In this document: piece by piece, positions 24,398 to 32,392 of the stretch
Layout: each line of letters opens with the position of its first letter
Numbering within the stretch: position 1 is the first letter of the stretch
Assembly: GCA_963715285.1 (NCBI GenBank)
Contig: CAVQRU010000043.1
Span: forward strand, 270,610 to 334,609
Length of the DNA: 64,000 nt
Direction of reading: 5' to 3'
Source of the DNA: Sva-07 sp963715285
Lineage (GTDB): Bacteria; Actinomycetota; Acidimicrobiia; Acidimicrobiales; Ilumatobacteraceae
The notes under the pieces: model-generated
Databases searched by the model: none
What the model saw: the letters and a program-made list of their open reading frames with translations, nothing else
Told to the model about the DNA's origin: nothing
Translations under genes and position numbers: made by a program

Positions 24398-26481
24398 ACG
24401 GCCTCGATCTGGACCAACGTGTCGGAGTAGGCGACGCCACCGCCCCACTCGGTGAGCGTGTCGTTGGTGAGGCTGTTGGCGACCTTGCCGTCCGGGTGGT
24501 GACGGCTCCACCACCCGAAGGGGATGGCGACGACGCCGGAGCGCAGCCGTTCGGTCACCTTGACCGGCACGGTGACCGATGCCCGGTCGTTCCAGACTCG
24601 TGCCATCTGGCCGTCGGTGAGTCCTCGGGCGATGGCGTCGGCTTCGTCGACTTCGACGAACGGTCCGCCTTCGGCGGGGCCGTGCTTGGGCAGGTCGGCG
24701 TAGCCGGAGTTGAGGAAACGCGAGTGGTGCTTGGGGGTCAACAGCTGCAGCGGATAGCGAGCGACCAGGTCGGCGTCGCCGCGGGGTCCTTCTCGTGGCG
24801 CGACGAACGTCGGCACGCGTGGTTGCCCCATCCGTTCGAGCCGGTCGGAAGCGAGTTCGACGCGTCCCGATGGTGTCTCGAAGTCGCCGTCGCCGAACGG
24901 TCGACCGTCGTCGGGGTAGGGCACCCGCACCCAGCCGACGCGACGGAGTTCGTCGACGTCGACGGTCGGGAGCGCTGCTCGTACCAACGTGTCGTCGTCG
25001 TCGAACAGGCAGGGGTCGGTGTAGCCCATCGCCCGAGCGAGACGGCGGAACAGTTCGGTGTTGGAGCACGACTCGCCGACGGGTTCGATTGCCGCACTGT
25101 TCCAGCCGAGCCACAGGTGACCCCACGGGAGGACCACGTCGTCACTCTCGATCTGGGTGGTCGCGGGCAGGACGATGTCGGCGTAGCGGGCGGTGTCGGT
25201 GAGGAACTGCTCGTGGACGACCGTGAAGAGATCGTCACGCTCCATCCCTCGGCGAATCAGCTCTGCGTGCGGCACGGTCGCCAACGGATTGCAGCTCCAC
25301 ACGATCATCGCGTGCACATCGGGGCCGCCGGCTTCCCCGGCGTGCGGGGCCGTGAGGATCTCGCCGAGGCGGCTCATGTTGAGCGTGCGCGGTTCGGAGC
25401 GTTCGAGATCCGGCCGGAACAGTGCGGGTACGTCGACGAGGGCGTCGGCGTAGGAGCCGACGCTCTTCGCGATTCCGCCGCCACGTTCGGCCCATGCCCC
25501 GACGAGCGCCGGCAGGCAGCCGAGCGTGCGGAAGAACATCGCGCCGTTCTCGTGGTGCTCGGCGCCGATCAGTGTGCGGATGGCGGCCGGCCGAACGGAG
25601 GCGTAGTCGATCGCGAGCTGCTCGATCACGTCGGCCTCGACCCCGGTGACCTCGCTCGCCCGCGCCGGTGTCCAGTCGGCCACGGCGTCGCTCAGCTCGT
25701 CGAACCCGGTGGTGTGCTCGGCGATCCACTCGTCGTTCGTGAGCCCGTCGCGGATGATGACGTGCATCATGGCGAGCATCATCGCGATGTCGGTGCCAGG
25801 GAGCGGCTGGACGAACCGGTCACCGCGGGTGGCGTCGACCGCTTCGGCGGTGAGGGTCCGGATCGGATCGATCACCACGAGTCGGGCGCCCTGGTCGCGG
25901 GCTCGCTCGATCGTCGGCCACAGGTGCCGGTTGGTGAGCCGGGTGTTGGTTCCCCACAGCAGGATCAGCTTCGAGTGCTCGAGTTCGAGCGCATCCATGC
26001 CGCGGCCGGTGCCGTTGGTCATGCGGAGGCCGGCGCCAACCGTCGGTCCGCAGATCGCTCGGAGCAGTTTCGAGGCGCCCATGTGGGCGAAGAAGCGCGG
26101 GTTGAGACCCATCATCGCGAGCAGTCCCTGATTGCCGGCGTCGGAGTAGGGGAGCACGGCCTCGGCGCCGTGCCGGTCGATCACGTCGCGGAGCTTGGTG
26201 CCGATCTCGGCGAGCGCGTCGTCCCAGGAGATTCGTTCGAATGCTCCGGAGCCCTTGGGCCCGATCCGTCGCATCGGGTACAGGAGTCGACCCGGGTCGT
26301 AGACGCGGTCGATGAACCGATTGACCTTCGGACACAGCTCGCCCGCGGAATACGGATGGTCCGGGTTGCCGCGCAACTTGACGGCGACCGCAGCGGGACC
26401 GTCGTCATCGACCGTCACGGTCCAGCCACAGGTGTCCGGGCAGTCGTGGTGGCAGGAACCGTTGACCGTACGCGTCGCCAT
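24382..26481 (-). CDS. Molybdopterin oxidoreductase (formate-dehydrogenase/DMSO-reductase superfamily)
   Basis: The 699-residue protein has an N-terminal 4Fe-4S motif with Cys at 10, 14, 18 and 50 (CHHDCPDTC...ELCPKV), the molybdopterin domain (RISWDDALAEIGTKL; GNQGLLAMMGLN; ICGPTVGAGLRMTNG) and the molydopterin-dinucleotide-binding C-terminal domain (YPLQLLTPKHHSRFLNSGYAD). Such enzymes use bis-MGD to oxidise or reduce small substrates. It has no Tat signal and no adjacent FeS or membrane subunit, so it is probably a soluble cytoplasmic single-subunit enzyme. The fdhD gene 32 kb away could sulfurate its cofactor. The substrate is unknown. Confidence 0.88.
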   Translation of the reverse strand: MATRTVNGSCHHDCPDTCGWTVTVDDDGPAAVAVKLRGNPDHPYSAGELCPKVNRFIDRVYDPGRLLYPMRRIGPKGSGAFERISWDDALAEIGTKLRDVIDRHGAEAVLPYSDAGNQGLLAMMGLNPRFFAHMGASKLLRAICGPTVGAGLRMTNGTGRGMDALELEHSKLILLWGTNTRLTNRHLWPTIERARDQGARLVVIDPIRTLTAEAVDATRGDRFVQPLPGTDIAMMLAMMHVIIRDGLTNDEWIAEHTTGFDELSDAVADWTPARASEVTGVEADVIEQLAIDYASVRPAAIRTLIGAEHHENGAMFFRTLGCLPALVGAWAERGGGIAKSVGSYADALVDVPALFRPDLERSEPRTLNMSRLGEILTAPHAGEAGGPDVHAMIVWSCNPLATVPHAELIRRGMERDDLFTVVHEQFLTDTARYADIVLPATTQIESDDVVLPWGHLWLGWNSAAIEPVGESCSNTELFRRLARAMGYTDPCLFDDDDTLVRAALPTVDVDELRRVGWVRVPYPDDGRPFGDGDFETPSGRVELASDRLERMGQPRVPTFVAPREGPRGDADLVARYPLQLLTPKHHSRFLNSGYADLPKHGPAEGGPFVEVDEADAIARGLTDGQMARVWNDRASVTVPVKVTERLRSGVVAIPFGWWSRHHPDGKVANSLTNDTLTEWGGGVAYSDTLVQIEAVTSGV

Positions 26482-26487
26482 CCCGTG

Positions 26488-26493
26488 ATGTTA
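26488..26493 (-). promoter_or_regulatory. Putative -10 (TAACAT), leaderless start at 26481
   Basis: On the minus strand TAACAT ends 6 nt before ATG 26481, with no Shine-Dalgarno sequence. Confidence 0.45.
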
Positions 26494-26550
26494 TGGGTCG
26501 GTCGCCGGTCGTGCGGGTGGAATTCGGACGCGGCGTCGGTCGGGTGATGC

Positions 26551-27024
26551 TCAGTCGACGGGGTGTTCGATGATCGCTCGGAGGTGCGGCCATGCTGCGG
26601 CGAATCCGAAGTGGAGCGGGAGTTGATCGACCTGGTCGGGCGGGAACCAGTCGACGGCGTCGGTCTCGAAGTTGAGGGACGAACCGAACGGCGCGTCGAC
26701 CTCGACGACCACCGTCGTGTACTTCCAGTCGACCGCAGGCTCGAACACGTACTGGCCGAGCAGTCGGGGGACGCCGGGCGGCACGCCCACCTCCTCGCTC
26801 GCTTCACGCAACGCCCCCTCGAATGGCGTCTCGCCGAGGTCGAGTGCTCCGCCGGCACACGACCAGTTGCCTCCCTCGTGCGCCATGGCCGAACGCTTCT
26901 GGAGCATGACGAGCGGCGAGCCGTGTTGATCGCGCACGACGAACAGGACGCCGGCCGCGCCGTAGATGCCCCAGCGGACGTGGCCGTCACTGCACCGCAT
27001 GAACCCGTCGCCGGTCGCTCTCAT
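26551..27024 (-). CDS. NUDIX hydrolase
   Basis: A 157-residue protein with a complete Nudix box: GGALDLGETPFEGALREASEEVG (G-x5-E-x7-REUxEExGU). Flanking strands (GAAGVLFVVRDQHGSPLVMLQKRSAMAHEGGNWSCAGG) are typical. It would hydrolyse a nucleoside-diphosphate-linked compound. ATG 27024 gives the family's usual length. Much longer open frames exist further upstream on this strand, but they run antisense through the mycothione reductase gene and are not coding. Confidence 0.88.
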   Translation of the reverse strand: MRATGDGFMRCSDGHVRWGIYGAAGVLFVVRDQHGSPLVMLQKRSAMAHEGGNWSCAGGALDLGETPFEGALREASEEVGVPPGVPRLLGQYVFEPAVDWKYTTVVVEVDAPFGSSLNFETDAVDWFPPDQVDQLPLHFGFAAAWPHLRAIIEHPVD

Positions 27025-27138
27025 GGATGCAACCCTGCCGCATTTCGGCCCCCTCCGCCAACGACCGTGACGTCTGATCTCGGACACGAGACCTGACGAT
27101 CGGGAAGGAAAGGTGGAGATCGGGGGTTGGGTTCCCAC

Positions 27139-28554
27139 GTGAGTGACCCTCCAGCCCAACCGGTGGCTCCGCCCGCCGACGTACCCGCACCGGATCCGTC
27201 GATCGAGTCGTTCGACCTGATCATCGTGGGGAGCGGCTCGGGCAACTCGATTCCTGCGTATCTCGACGACTGGAGGATCGCGATCGTCGAACGCGACGTG
27301 TTCGGGGGGACGTGTCTGAACCGCGGCTGCATCCCGTCGAAGATGTTCGTGTATCCCGCCGACGTCGCGGTTGCGGCCGGGTCGTCTGCGAAGTTGGGGA
27401 TCGACACCCGCTTCGACGGCGCCGACTGGACGGCGATCCGCGACCGCGTGTTCGGGCGCATCGACCCGATCGCCGAGGGGGGCCGCGAGTACCGGGCCAC
27501 CGGCACACCCAACGTCACGTTGATCGAGGGCACCGCGGACTTCATCGACGCACGGACGCTCGACGTCGAGGGCCGACGCATCACCGCACCCAACATGCTC
27601 CTTGCAGCGGGCGCACGACCGGTCGTCCCGCCGATCACCGGGCTGATGGAGACCGGCTTCCACACGTCCGACTCGATCATGCGCTTGCCCGAACTGCCTC
27701 GGCGGCTGGGCATCATCGGCGGCGGGTTCATCGCCGTCGAGATGGGACACGTGTTCTCCGGTCTCGGGTCGCACGTGACGGTGTTCAACCGCTCGAACAC
27801 GTTGTTGCGCGAGTTCGATCACGACATCTCGACGCGCTTCACCAAGGTCTTCGGTGAGCGGGTCGAGTTGCTCCTCGGTCACGTGCCCACCAAGGTCGAA
27901 CGTGTCGCCGACGGCATCAAGATCACCTGCGCCGTGGGTGAGACGGTCGTCGACGAACTGCTCGTCGCGACCGGCCGCGAGCCGAACAGCGACCTCCTGA
28001 ACGTTGACGCCGCGGGGCTCGACTGTCACCACCACGGCACCGTGGCGGTCGACGACACCATGGCCACGAACGTGCCCGGCATCTGGGCGGTGGGCGATCT
28101 CGCCAACAACTACCAGCTCAAGCACCTCGCCAACGCCGAGGCCCAGGTCGCGTTCTGGAACATCGCTCACCCCGACGACCAGCGCCACGTGAGCTACAAG
28201 GCGGTCCCGAGCGCGGTGTTCTCGAACCCCCAGGTCGCCACGGTGGGCTTGACCGAACAGGAGGCGGCCGCCCAGGGTCGGACGTTCCGTGTCGGCCGGC
28301 GCGACTACGGCGGCACGGCCTACGGCTGGGCGATGGCCGACGAGACCGGGTTCGCCAAGATCCTCGTCGACGATCAGACCGGCCTGATCCTCGGCGCGCA
28401 CATCCTGGGGCCGCAGGCGTCGTCGATCATCCAGCCGCTCGTCCAGGCGATGCAGTTCGATCAGCTCGCCGAGGACGTTGCCCGCCACGTGTTGTACATC
28501 CACCCTGCACTGACCGAGGTCGTGGAGAACGCACTGCTCGACGCGCTCGACTGA
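27139..28554 (+). CDS. mtr: Mycothione reductase
   Basis: A pyridine-nucleotide disulfide oxidoreductase of 471 residues. It has an FAD motif IIVGSGSGNSIP, the redox-active GGTCLNRGCIPSKMF (Cys at about 59 and 64), an NAD(P) motif IIGGGFIAVEMGHVFSGLG, and a C-terminal dimerisation domain with His-Pro (YIHPALTEVVENALL). GSGSGNSI and KMFVYPADVA are characteristic of mycothione reductase rather than glutathione reductase or lipoamide dehydrogenase. It recycles mycothiol disulfide and so places the host among mycothiol users. GTG 27139 is preferred; a TTG at 27127 is possible. Confidence 0.9.
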   Translation: MSDPPAQPVAPPADVPAPDPSIESFDLIIVGSGSGNSIPAYLDDWRIAIVERDVFGGTCLNRGCIPSKMFVYPADVAVAAGSSAKLGIDTRFDGADWTAIRDRVFGRIDPIAEGGREYRATGTPNVTLIEGTADFIDARTLDVEGRRITAPNMLLAAGARPVVPPITGLMETGFHTSDSIMRLPELPRRLGIIGGGFIAVEMGHVFSGLGSHVTVFNRSNTLLREFDHDISTRFTKVFGERVELLLGHVPTKVERVADGIKITCAVGETVVDELLVATGREPNSDLLNVDAAGLDCHHHGTVAVDDTMATNVPGIWAVGDLANNYQLKHLANAEAQVAFWNIAHPDDQRHVSYKAVPSAVFSNPQVATVGLTEQEAAAQGRTFRVGRRDYGGTAYGWAMADETGFAKILVDDQTGLILGAHILGPQASSIIQPLVQAMQFDQLAEDVARHVLYIHPALTEVVENALLDALD

Positions 28555-28558
28555 TCGC

Positions 28559-28564
28559 TACGGT
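28559..28564 (+). promoter_or_regulatory. Putative -10 (TACGGT), leaderless start at 28572
   Basis: TACGGT ends 7 nt before GTG 28572 and overlaps the tail region of mtr, 5 bases after its stop. Confidence 0.4.
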
Positions 28565-28571
28565 CGCGCCG

Positions 28572-29786
28572 GTGACCAGCCAGATCACACCGTTCGAGAT
28601 CGCACCCTTGACGGCGGCGGAGGTGGCCGTCGCGAGGGCGGCGACGCCCGGATGCGCGCCCGGTGGCGTGGTCCACCTCAACCACGCGGGCTCCTCGTTG
28701 CCGCCGCAGGTGGTGCTCGACACACAGATCGGGCACCTCGAGGCGGAGGCGATGCTCGGCGGGTACGAGGCGGCGGCCGACGCTGCCGGCCGGCGTGCAG
28801 CCGTGTACGACTCGATCGCCTCGATGATCGGCGCGGACCGCTCCGAGATCGCCCGCACCGAGCACGCGACGGCCGCATGGAACAAGGCGTTCTGGTCCGT
28901 GCCGATGTCGCCGGGTCAGCACCTCGTGGTGCACGACAGCGAGTACGGAGCCAACATCGTGGCCTTCCTGGTCGCGGCCGAGCGGCGTGGCGTGGTGATC
29001 GATCGCGTCCCCAGCGACGCCAGCGGTCAGGTCGATGTCGCCGCCGTCGCCGACCGGCTCGACCGCCACGACGTGGCGCTCGTGTCGCTGACACACGTTC
29101 CGACCAACGGTGGGCTCGTGAACCCGGCCGCCGAGGTCGGCGCGTTGACGCGGGCTGCAAGTGTTCCCTTCCTGCTCGACGCCTGTCAGTCGGTGGGTCA
29201 GCGCTGCATCGACGTCGACGAGATCGGCTGCGACCTGCTGTCGGCCACCGGACGCAAGTACCTGCGCGGCCCTCGAGGGACCGGGTTCCTCTACGTGCGC
29301 CGTTCGATGCTCGAGCGGCTCGTGCCGTCGGAGCCCGATCACCACGGCGTCGACCTCGTGGCCGGCGACCGGTACGAGTGGGCCGACGGGGCTCAGCGGT
29401 TCGAGTACTGGGAGCACGACGTGGCGGGGTGGCTCGGCCTCGGAGCGGCTGTCGACCATGCACTCGGCTGGGGCATCGATCGGATCGAGGTCACGGTGGA
29501 GCAGCAGGCGGAGCGCCTGCGGTCGATGTTGACCGACGTCGGCCTCGACGTGTACGACGGGGGAATCGAGCGTTGTGGCATCGTGACCGTGGCCAGCGAC
29601 GCGATTCCGTCCGATGTGCTCCGGACGCGTCTCGCCGAGCACCGGATCAACGCGACCACGACCCCGCCGGATTCCTCGCGGTGGGACGTCGAACGTCGAT
29701 CGTTGCCGGAACTGCTCCGGCTGTCGGTGCACTACACGACCACCGACGAGGAACTCACCGCCGCCGTCGAGGTGCTGGGTCGCTGA
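28572..29786 (+). CDS. Class-V aminotransferase-fold PLP enzyme (cysteine-desulfurase-like)
   Basis: A 404-residue fold-type I PLP protein: LNHAGSSLPPQVV at the N-terminus, VSLTHVPTNGGLVNP, LLDACQSVGQ with the cofactor Asp, and the PLP-lysine motif LSATGRKYLRGPRGTGFLYV. It resembles the group containing EgtE, isopenicillin-N epimerase-like proteins and cysteine desulfurases. The Cys loop needed for desulfurase activity is not recognisable, so a lyase, epimerase or transaminase is as likely. It lies 18 bases after mtr. Confidence 0.8.
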   Translation: MTSQITPFEIAPLTAAEVAVARAATPGCAPGGVVHLNHAGSSLPPQVVLDTQIGHLEAEAMLGGYEAAADAAGRRAAVYDSIASMIGADRSEIARTEHATAAWNKAFWSVPMSPGQHLVVHDSEYGANIVAFLVAAERRGVVIDRVPSDASGQVDVAAVADRLDRHDVALVSLTHVPTNGGLVNPAAEVGALTRAASVPFLLDACQSVGQRCIDVDEIGCDLLSATGRKYLRGPRGTGFLYVRRSMLERLVPSEPDHHGVDLVAGDRYEWADGAQRFEYWEHDVAGWLGLGAAVDHALGWGIDRIEVTVEQQAERLRSMLTDVGLDVYDGGIERCGIVTVASDAIPSDVLRTRLAEHRINATTTPPDSSRWDVERRSLPELLRLSVHYTTTDEELTAAVEVLGR

Positions 29787-29808
29787 CGCGCACTCGGACC
29801 CCGGGGTT

Positions 29809-29814
29809 TACGCT
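29809..29814 (+). promoter_or_regulatory. Putative -10 (TACGCT), leaderless start at 29821
   Basis: TACGCT ends 6 nt before ATG 29821. The same hexamer precedes the ATT start proposed for the sigma factor. Confidence 0.45.
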
Positions 29815-29820
29815 GCCCTC

Positions 29821-31116
29821 ATGGGTGTTCCGACGAAGAACTGGGCCGGCAACCAACGTTGTGTCCCGGCACAGGTCCATCAACCGCGCGTCACCGACGA
29901 CGTCGCCGCGATCGTGAAGGCGGCAGCCGCCGCGGGGGAGCGGGTCAAGGTGATCGGCGGGGGCCATTCCTTCACCGACACCGCGATGACCGACGGGCAT
30001 CTGCTGTCGCTCGACCTGATGAACCAGGTCCTGTCGGTGAACGGCACCGACGTCACCGTGCAGGCCGGGATCCGCCTGCGCGACCTCAACGACCGGTTGT
30101 TCGAGCACGGACTGGCCATGCCGAACCTGGGCGACATCAACGTCCAGTCGATCGCCGGAGCCACCTCGACGGCGACACACGGAACCGGGCTGGCCTACGG
30201 CAACCTGGCGACCACGATCGTCGGCCTGGAGATCGTCACCGGCGACGGCACGATCCTGCGTGCCGACGAGCACCACGAATCCGAACTCCTGCGAGTCGCC
30301 CGGGTCGGTATCGGTGCGCTCGGCATCGTCACCGAGGTGACGCTGCGTTGCGTTCCGGCGTTCAACCTCCGAGCGGTCGAGACCATCGAACCGCTCACCG
30401 ACGTGATCGCCGACTTCGGTGGAGTGATGCGCTCGACCGACCACGTCGAGTTCTATTGGATGCCCGGTGCGCGCCGTTGTCAGGTGAAGCGCAACACCCG
30501 CACCGATGATCCCGCCCGGCCGCAACCGAAGCTTGCCTACGTCCGCGACAAGTGGATCGGTGAGAACCTGGCCTTCGGCACCGTGTGCCGGGTGGGGCGC
30601 CGATTCCCGTCGCTCGCACCGAAGGTCGCCAAGCTCGTCACCTCGGCCGCGGCCGAACGCGACATCGTCGATCGCAGCGACCGCGTCTTCTGCAGCCCGC
30701 GTCACGTGCACTTCCTCGAGATGGAGTACGGCATCCCGTTCGATGCGGTCCCCGATGCGATCGGCCGGATCGGCCGTCTGGTCGCGTCGCTGCCGTTCCC
30801 TCCGCTCTTCCCGATCGAGGTGCGTGCGTCGGCGGCCGACGACATCCCCCTGTCGACGGCGAACGGACGGGAGTCCGGCTGGATCGCCGTGCACCAGTAC
30901 GTCGGCGCCCCGCACGAGGCGTACTTCCAGGGCGTCGAACAGATCATGAACGACTACAACGGACGTCCGCACTGGGGCAAGATGCACTACCAGAGCTCGT
31001 TGACCCTGGCGCACCGGTACCCGGAGTGGGACACGTTCGCCTCGTGGCGGGCGAAGCTCGACCCCGCCGGCACGTTCCGCAACGCCTACGTCGATCGCGT
31101 CCTCGGCCAGCCCTGA
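29821..31116 (+). CDS. FAD-linked aldonolactone/alditol-oxidase-like enzyme
   Basis: A 431-residue VAO/PCMH-fold protein. The FAD-binding domain has KVIGGGHSFTDTAMTDGHLLSLDLMN and NLGDINVQSIAGATSTATHGTG. The C-terminal ALO domain ends LDPAGTFRNAYVDRVLG. This is the D-arabinono-1,4-lactone oxidase / L-gulonolactone oxidase / alditol oxidase family. The His that would carry covalent FAD is in the GGGHSF motif. It oxidises a sugar lactone or polyol with oxygen or another acceptor; which one is not visible. Confidence 0.88.
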   Translation: MGVPTKNWAGNQRCVPAQVHQPRVTDDVAAIVKAAAAAGERVKVIGGGHSFTDTAMTDGHLLSLDLMNQVLSVNGTDVTVQAGIRLRDLNDRLFEHGLAMPNLGDINVQSIAGATSTATHGTGLAYGNLATTIVGLEIVTGDGTILRADEHHESELLRVARVGIGALGIVTEVTLRCVPAFNLRAVETIEPLTDVIADFGGVMRSTDHVEFYWMPGARRCQVKRNTRTDDPARPQPKLAYVRDKWIGENLAFGTVCRVGRRFPSLAPKVAKLVTSAAAERDIVDRSDRVFCSPRHVHFLEMEYGIPFDAVPDAIGRIGRLVASLPFPPLFPIEVRASAADDIPLSTANGRESGWIAVHQYVGAPHEAYFQGVEQIMNDYNGRPHWGKMHYQSSLTLAHRYPEWDTFASWRAKLDPAGTFRNAYVDRVLGQP

Positions 31117-31151
31117 TTGCAGCAGGGGTCAGACCCCTGCTGCAATCAGGG
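31111..31151. terminator. Perfect 20-bp inverted repeat between convergent genes
   Basis: CCCTGATTGCAGCAGGGGTC and its exact complement are separated by one base. The repeat overlaps the stop codons of both the flavoenzyme (31114-31116) and the minus-strand protease (31146-31148), a good bidirectional terminator. Its centre is GGGGTCAGACCCC, the same 13-mer as at 24378-24390. Confidence 0.75.
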
Positions 31152-31916
31152 GCAGGCGCCGGTGTCGACGGGTGTGGACGGGTTCGCGTCGAGGAGGTCG
31201 GGCGGCACCCCCACGGCCCAGGCTCGATCGACGGCGTCGAGACTCCTGGCCCACACGACGCCACTCACGCCGCCGGGGAAGTGGACCATCGTGCCCGAGT
31301 CGCCCGGTTCGATCGATGCGTCGATCTCGAACCCGTCACGGAGCACCACGCCGTCACCGTAGATGTCGGTCGTGCGAACCGTGACCGCCCGGGTGATCGT
31401 GGCGTCGACGAGTTCGAGCGCGTGGTCCGCTCCCGAACCGTCATCGGTGACTGCCACGATGCCCTGGTCTCCAGCACTCGGTTCGTCGGGGCGAACGACG
31501 GCGACGGTCCCCACGGGCGCGTCGGCACGGAGGACCGCGAGATCCTGGTCGGGGTCGAAGACGACGACGTCCACCGGTGCTGCCGAACCGGTGCGATCGA
31601 CCACCTCCACCCGCTCGGATCCGGCGACCACGTGCGCTGCCGTCACGACCAGTGACTCGTCGACGAGTGTGCCGATGCCCAGCCGCGTCCGCGGACCGCA
31701 ACCGTCGGCGCGCACGCGCACCGTACTGTCGAGGACTGCTTCGTCGCGCACGGCGATGGTGTCGAGCGTGATGGTGTCGAGCGTGATGGTGTCGAGCGTG
31801 GTGGTGTCGAGCGTGACGGTGTCGGTGACCGCAACGGTCTCGGCGTCGTCGATGGCCGGGTTGGCGCATGCGGCGAGAACGCAGCACCCGACGACCGCCA
31901 GTCGACGCCTCATCAC
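31146..31916 (-). CDS. Secreted lipoprotein, trypsin-like serine protease domain
   Basis: The 256-residue protein starts with a lipoprotein signal (RLAVVGCCVLAACANP, lipobox Cys at about 17). A linker follows of repeated TLDT units encoded by 15-bp repeats. A chymotrypsin-fold domain then shows the triad: VVTAAHVV (His), DPDQDLAVLRAD (Asp) and PGDSGTMV (Ser). It probably acts at the outer face of the membrane as a quality-control or processing protease. It starts inside the GNAT stop codon (31913-31916) and is last in a three-gene minus-strand operon. Confidence 0.85.
   Translation of the reverse strand: MMRRRLAVVGCCVLAACANPAIDDAETVAVTDTVTLDTTTLDTITLDTITLDTIAVRDEAVLDSTVRVRADGCGPRTRLGIGTLVDESLVVTAAHVVAGSERVEVVDRTGSAAPVDVVVFDPDQDLAVLRADAPVGTVAVVRPDEPSAGDQGIVAVTDDGSGADHALELVDATITRAVTVRTTDIYGDGVVLRDGFEIDASIEPGDSGTMVHFPGGVSGVVWARSLDAVDRAWAVGVPPDLLDANPSTPVDTGACP
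31755..31829. repeat. 15-bp tandem repeat (about 5 units) in the protease linker
   Basis: Units of GATGGTGTCGAGCGT run from 31755, the first three identical and the last two diverged. They encode [VTI]TLDT pentapeptides. The unit resembles the 15-bp repeat of yidD (GTGTC core, xTPDT). Confidence 0.85.
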
Positions 31917-32389
31917 GAGAGGTCGGTGAACGCGAGGCTCATCCAGATCGAGTCGTCCTCGACGAAGCCGTGGCGTGTGTACAGACGCCGTGCGCGGGTG
32001 TTGTGGGACTCGGTCTCGAGGAAGATCCTGGCGAGGCCGCGTCGTCGACCGTCGTCGACGAGATGGTCGATCAGCCGCCCACCGGTGCCGACACCGGGTT
32101 CGGAGACGAACACCTCGTCGAGCACCGCTTCGAGCCCGCCCGCCTCGATCGACCAGCCCCAGGTGACCACGGCGTACGCGGCGGGACGGTCGACGATCCA
32201 GACGACACCACGATCGTCGTCGGTCAGGAGCCCGGTGAACGCGACGAGCGCGCGCTGCTCGTCGAAGGGGTGCTGGTCGAGTTCACAGAACGTGCGGTGC
32301 ATCGCCACGAGTGCGTCGAGGTCGTTCATGCCGGCCCGTCGGATCACGGAGACCGCGCCGGAGTGGGCGGGATCGGGCTGGTCGGTCAT
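31913..32389 (-). CDS. GNAT-family N-acetyltransferase
   Basis: A 158-residue GNAT with the acetyl-CoA-binding pattern VLDEVFVSEPGVGTGGRLIDHLVDDGRRRGLARIFLETESHNTRARRLYTRHGFVED (motif A Q/R-x-x-G-x-G/A region, then motif B). It transfers an acetyl group to an unknown amine. It starts 4 bases after the LLM oxidoreductase stop and overlaps the protease start, so the three are one transcription unit. Confidence 0.85.
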   Translation of the reverse strand: MTDQPDPAHSGAVSVIRRAGMNDLDALVAMHRTFCELDQHPFDEQRALVAFTGLLTDDDRGVVWIVDRPAAYAVVTWGWSIEAGGLEAVLDEVFVSEPGVGTGGRLIDHLVDDGRRRGLARIFLETESHNTRARRLYTRHGFVEDDSIWMSLAFTDLS

Positions 32390-32392
32390 GCG

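Noticed and set aside
26551..28503. 650-codon minus-strand frame
   Set aside because: Only its last 157 codons (NUDIX hydrolase) are real; the rest runs antisense through mycothione reductase.
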